Source of the DNA: Suillus spraguei
Taxonomy: Eukaryota; Basidiomycota; Agaricomycetes; Boletales; Suillaceae
Length of the DNA: 64,000 nucleotides
Assembly: GCA_016800925.1 (NCBI GenBank)
Contig: JABCPU010000066.1
Location: 124,001-188,000 of the forward strand
Reading direction: 5' to 3'
The notes beneath the pieces are model-generated. The model searched no databases. It saw nothing but the letters and a program-made list of their open reading frames with translations, and was not told the origin of the DNA. Positions within the stretch are counted from its first letter, which is position 1; each line of letters opens with the position of its first letter. Of the stretch, positions 62,092-64,000 are shown in pieces. The position numbers and the translations under genes are program-made.

Positions 62092-62446
62092 TATTCCTGA
62101 GCTATTGGGGACTGAAAACTATGTTGGTTGGTCAACCAAGATGCAGTATGAGCATGCACTTGCATGCAAAGACTTATGGTGCCATGTAAATATGATTGTT
62201 GATCCTGCAGACCTTCTTGGGACCCCATCCTTATTACCTGTTGCTGCTGATCCAGCGAATGTCACTGCTGCAGAGAGAGCAACAATGCATGAATGGCTGT
62301 TAGAAGACATAAAGGCCAAAGACCTTATCACCCGCCGCCTTAGTCCATCAGTCAGGTCACTTGTCCCATGCTCACACATTGTCTCAGCTTGCAAAGCCTG
62401 GCAAATACTTGCAGAACATTTCAATCAAAATGATACAAGTGCCCAG

Positions 62447-63394
62447 TATCAATTATGTCAATGACTCGATGGTGTAACGAACATATTGGTGCTGGCCTTG
62501 AAACCCTATCTTTTAGCGCACGTCTCACATCTATAGGAATCTCCACCAGTCCAAAGGCCATCTTACTCCTTTAGCATTGCCAGCGGCATCTACCACACAC
62601 CGTACTGACTGCCGCACCATGTTCCACATACCGATGTCCTTCCATGTCCTTGCCGTGTCCGCATAGCTCCATTTGGTGCATAGTTTATACATGACCATTT
62701 ATCACTGATTCCATGGCAAGCCTTATTACATGTTGCCTCGTGTCGCAGCTGCCTCACACTACATTTACATATGGTGGTTACTGTACTTGAGTGCTACTGA
62801 TCTTGCCTAACGCATCCCGAGTACATATGATTTAGGATATAAGCACCGTGTACCCCGCACGATACAGTACCTGATTTGTACCCCATTGCATGTACTATAG
62901 GTCAGGATTATTGTCTAGCTCTGGATCGGCCCAGTAGTGGACTTAGTCCTTAAAGTCCTTTACTGCTCATTAATCAATTACGCTCATTCACCATTACCGC
63001 TGGCACACCGCTAGATTCTTGACCCCTGTTTAGACTGAACTTCACGTGCACCACTACTCTACCACTGAGAGTACCACGGACTTTTTTACTGTTTCTTTGC
63101 ACTGCTCGCACCTTACCACTACCGCTGACTTTACCGCTCATTATTGCTCACTCGATGCTATGTTTCAAGTATTATCTCAACCATGGTAGCACCGCTATAT
63201 ATGATGGCGACATCATTGCTGACCATGGCAACTTACCGCTGACTATGACGCTACATTCGCTAATTGGCTTGACTCAAACTTGACTATACTAACAGGCATC
63301 CCCCTTTAGGGTCGAATGCTCTTGCTTTGCAAGTGAAGCAGACTAGACGGAGCACAAGACCACACATACTAACTTAGGAGGTAGTTTATCTACA
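62447..63394. mobile_element. 948-bp insertion in gag, possible solo LTR
   Basis: Flanked by direct repeats gcccag at 62441-62446 and 63395-63400. Deleting one repeat plus the insert joins ACA AGT GCC CAG to GTT AGG TTG in frame (TSAQ-VRLYLYNGLRM). The ends are tatcaattat...tttatctaca. No protein is coded. The interior is rich in taccgctgac/accgctcat-type short repeats between 62990 and 63270. Size, lack of coding sequence and 5-6 bp duplication suggest a solo LTR, but the start is not the usual TG. Confidence 0.7.
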
Positions 63395-64000
63395 GCCCAG
63401 GTTAGGTTGTATCTTTACAACGGGCTGAGGATGAAGGACTCAGCAGATGCAACAAATTATGTTGGACAACATGCTGCACTTCGGAAATGTCTCCAAGATT
63501 CAGGTGCCCCTCTGTGGGATGGAAACTGTATGCTGTTGACCTTGATTTCATTGCATTCACTGAGTCAGCTCCCATTTGCATTGTCAAACAAGAGTTTGCA
63601 GTGTTCACACACGTTCCACTCACTCTGGATCTCTGGCACGTGCGTCTAGGACACGTAGGTCGTAATGCAGTTTCGCGACTCAAAAAAGTCGTGAAGGGGG
63701 TGATTTTTGACTCCAGTGCACCTCTTTCATCCTGTGAGTCCTGCATAATGGCTAAGCATCCTCACCTCCCCTTCAACTCATCTGAAACAGAATGCTCAAC
63801 TCACTTCCTTGATCTCATTCACTCAGATGTTTGCGGTCCTATCCCTGTCATGACCCCTCACTCTAAACATTACTTCGTCGTCTTCCTGAACAATCACACC
63901 CATGTTCTCAACTTACAGCTTCTCACAACGAAAGGCCAGGCACTTCATGCCTGGACTACTATCAGAGCAAAGTGGGAGAACATGTCTGGGTCCAATTTTC

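Larger units (their letters stand above)
60552..64000 (+). mobile_element. Ty1/copia-type retrotransposon, interrupted and incomplete
   Basis: Gag starts at ATG 60552 (MGKYDH), is cut by the Tc1-type element, and resumes at 62094 (IPELLGTENYVGWSTKMQ, ALACKDLWCHVNM, AWQILAEHFNQND). It is cut again at 62447 and resumes at 63401 (RLYLYNGLRMKDSADATNYV, GQHAALRKCLQDSGAP). Then a jump, about 63525, loses the zinc knuckle and protease and shifts frame into AVDLDFIAFTESAP. The gag-pre-integrase domain follows (LDLWHVRLGHVG, CESCIMAKHPHLPF), then the integrase start (STHFLDLIHSDVCGPIPVM, HYFVVFLNNHTHV), which runs off the window. An Asn replaces the usual Asp in the FLDDHT motif. The element is dead. 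Reverse transcriptase, if present, lies outside. Confidence 0.9.

Overview
The window is nuclear DNA of a filamentous basidiomycete, most probably an Agaricomycete. The evidence is many short (about 45-60 nt) phase-shifting introns with GT(A/G)NGN donors, a polyporopepsin-type aspartic protease relic, a Crh-type GH16 cell-wall enzyme, a fungal SLATT protein, and Tc1 and Ty1/copia-type transposons. No rRNA, tRNA, CRISPR or prokaryotic operon structure was seen. Most genes had to be assembled by eye across introns, so splice sites are inferred from reading frame and family conservation.

Layout. 1-1251: 3' part of an MFS transporter. 1938-3801: unknown coiled-coil protein. 4722-5584: damaged SAP-domain gene. 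5864-7263: mitochondrial methionyl-tRNA formyltransferase. 7996-10749: EXO1. 11878-13510: C2H2 zinc-finger protein. 13918-14339(-) PIG-P and 14572-15478(+) 5-formyl-THF cyclo-ligase form a divergent pair. 15525-16866(-) RAD51C-like and 17240-18826(+) RRM protein form another. 19533-27176: very large helical-repeat protein, probably UNC80-like. 27351-29480(-): GPI-anchored Crh-type transglycosylase. 31931-33180: aspartic protease pseudogene. 33718-39416: MSH6 with unusually small exons. 39626-40517: CFAP20-domain protein. 42882-45032(-): cyclic-nucleotide phosphodiesterase. 47906-49211(-): low-complexity unknown protein. 52956-54233(-): epoxide-hydrolase-like enzyme. 55312-57822: GFA1. 58482-59533(-): SLATT-domain protein. 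59992-64000: transposon graveyard.

Three genes (EXO1, MSH6, RAD51C-like) belong to DNA repair; EXO1 and MSH6 act together in mismatch repair, but they lie 25 kb apart among unrelated housekeeping genes, so I read this as coincidence. The two folate genes (formyltransferase, 5-formyl-THF cyclo-ligase) both concern one-carbon units. GFA1 (UDP-GlcNAc supply for chitin), the Crh-type enzyme (chitin-glucan cross-linking) and PIG-P (GPI anchor synthesis) all feed cell-wall construction.

The right end is the most unusual part: a copia Gag reading frame starting at 60552 is broken by two precise insertions, a 1.52-kb Tc1-type element that is itself a head-to-head palindrome (60571-62091, TA duplication) and a 948-bp element (62447-63394, gcccag duplication). 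Removing each insertion restores the reading frame. A second theme is single-base frame breaks in otherwise intact conserved genes (GFA1 twice, SLATT once, SAP gene once), which look more like assembly deletions than gene death. A third is the set of 9-26 nt exons that carry the functional motifs of MSH6.
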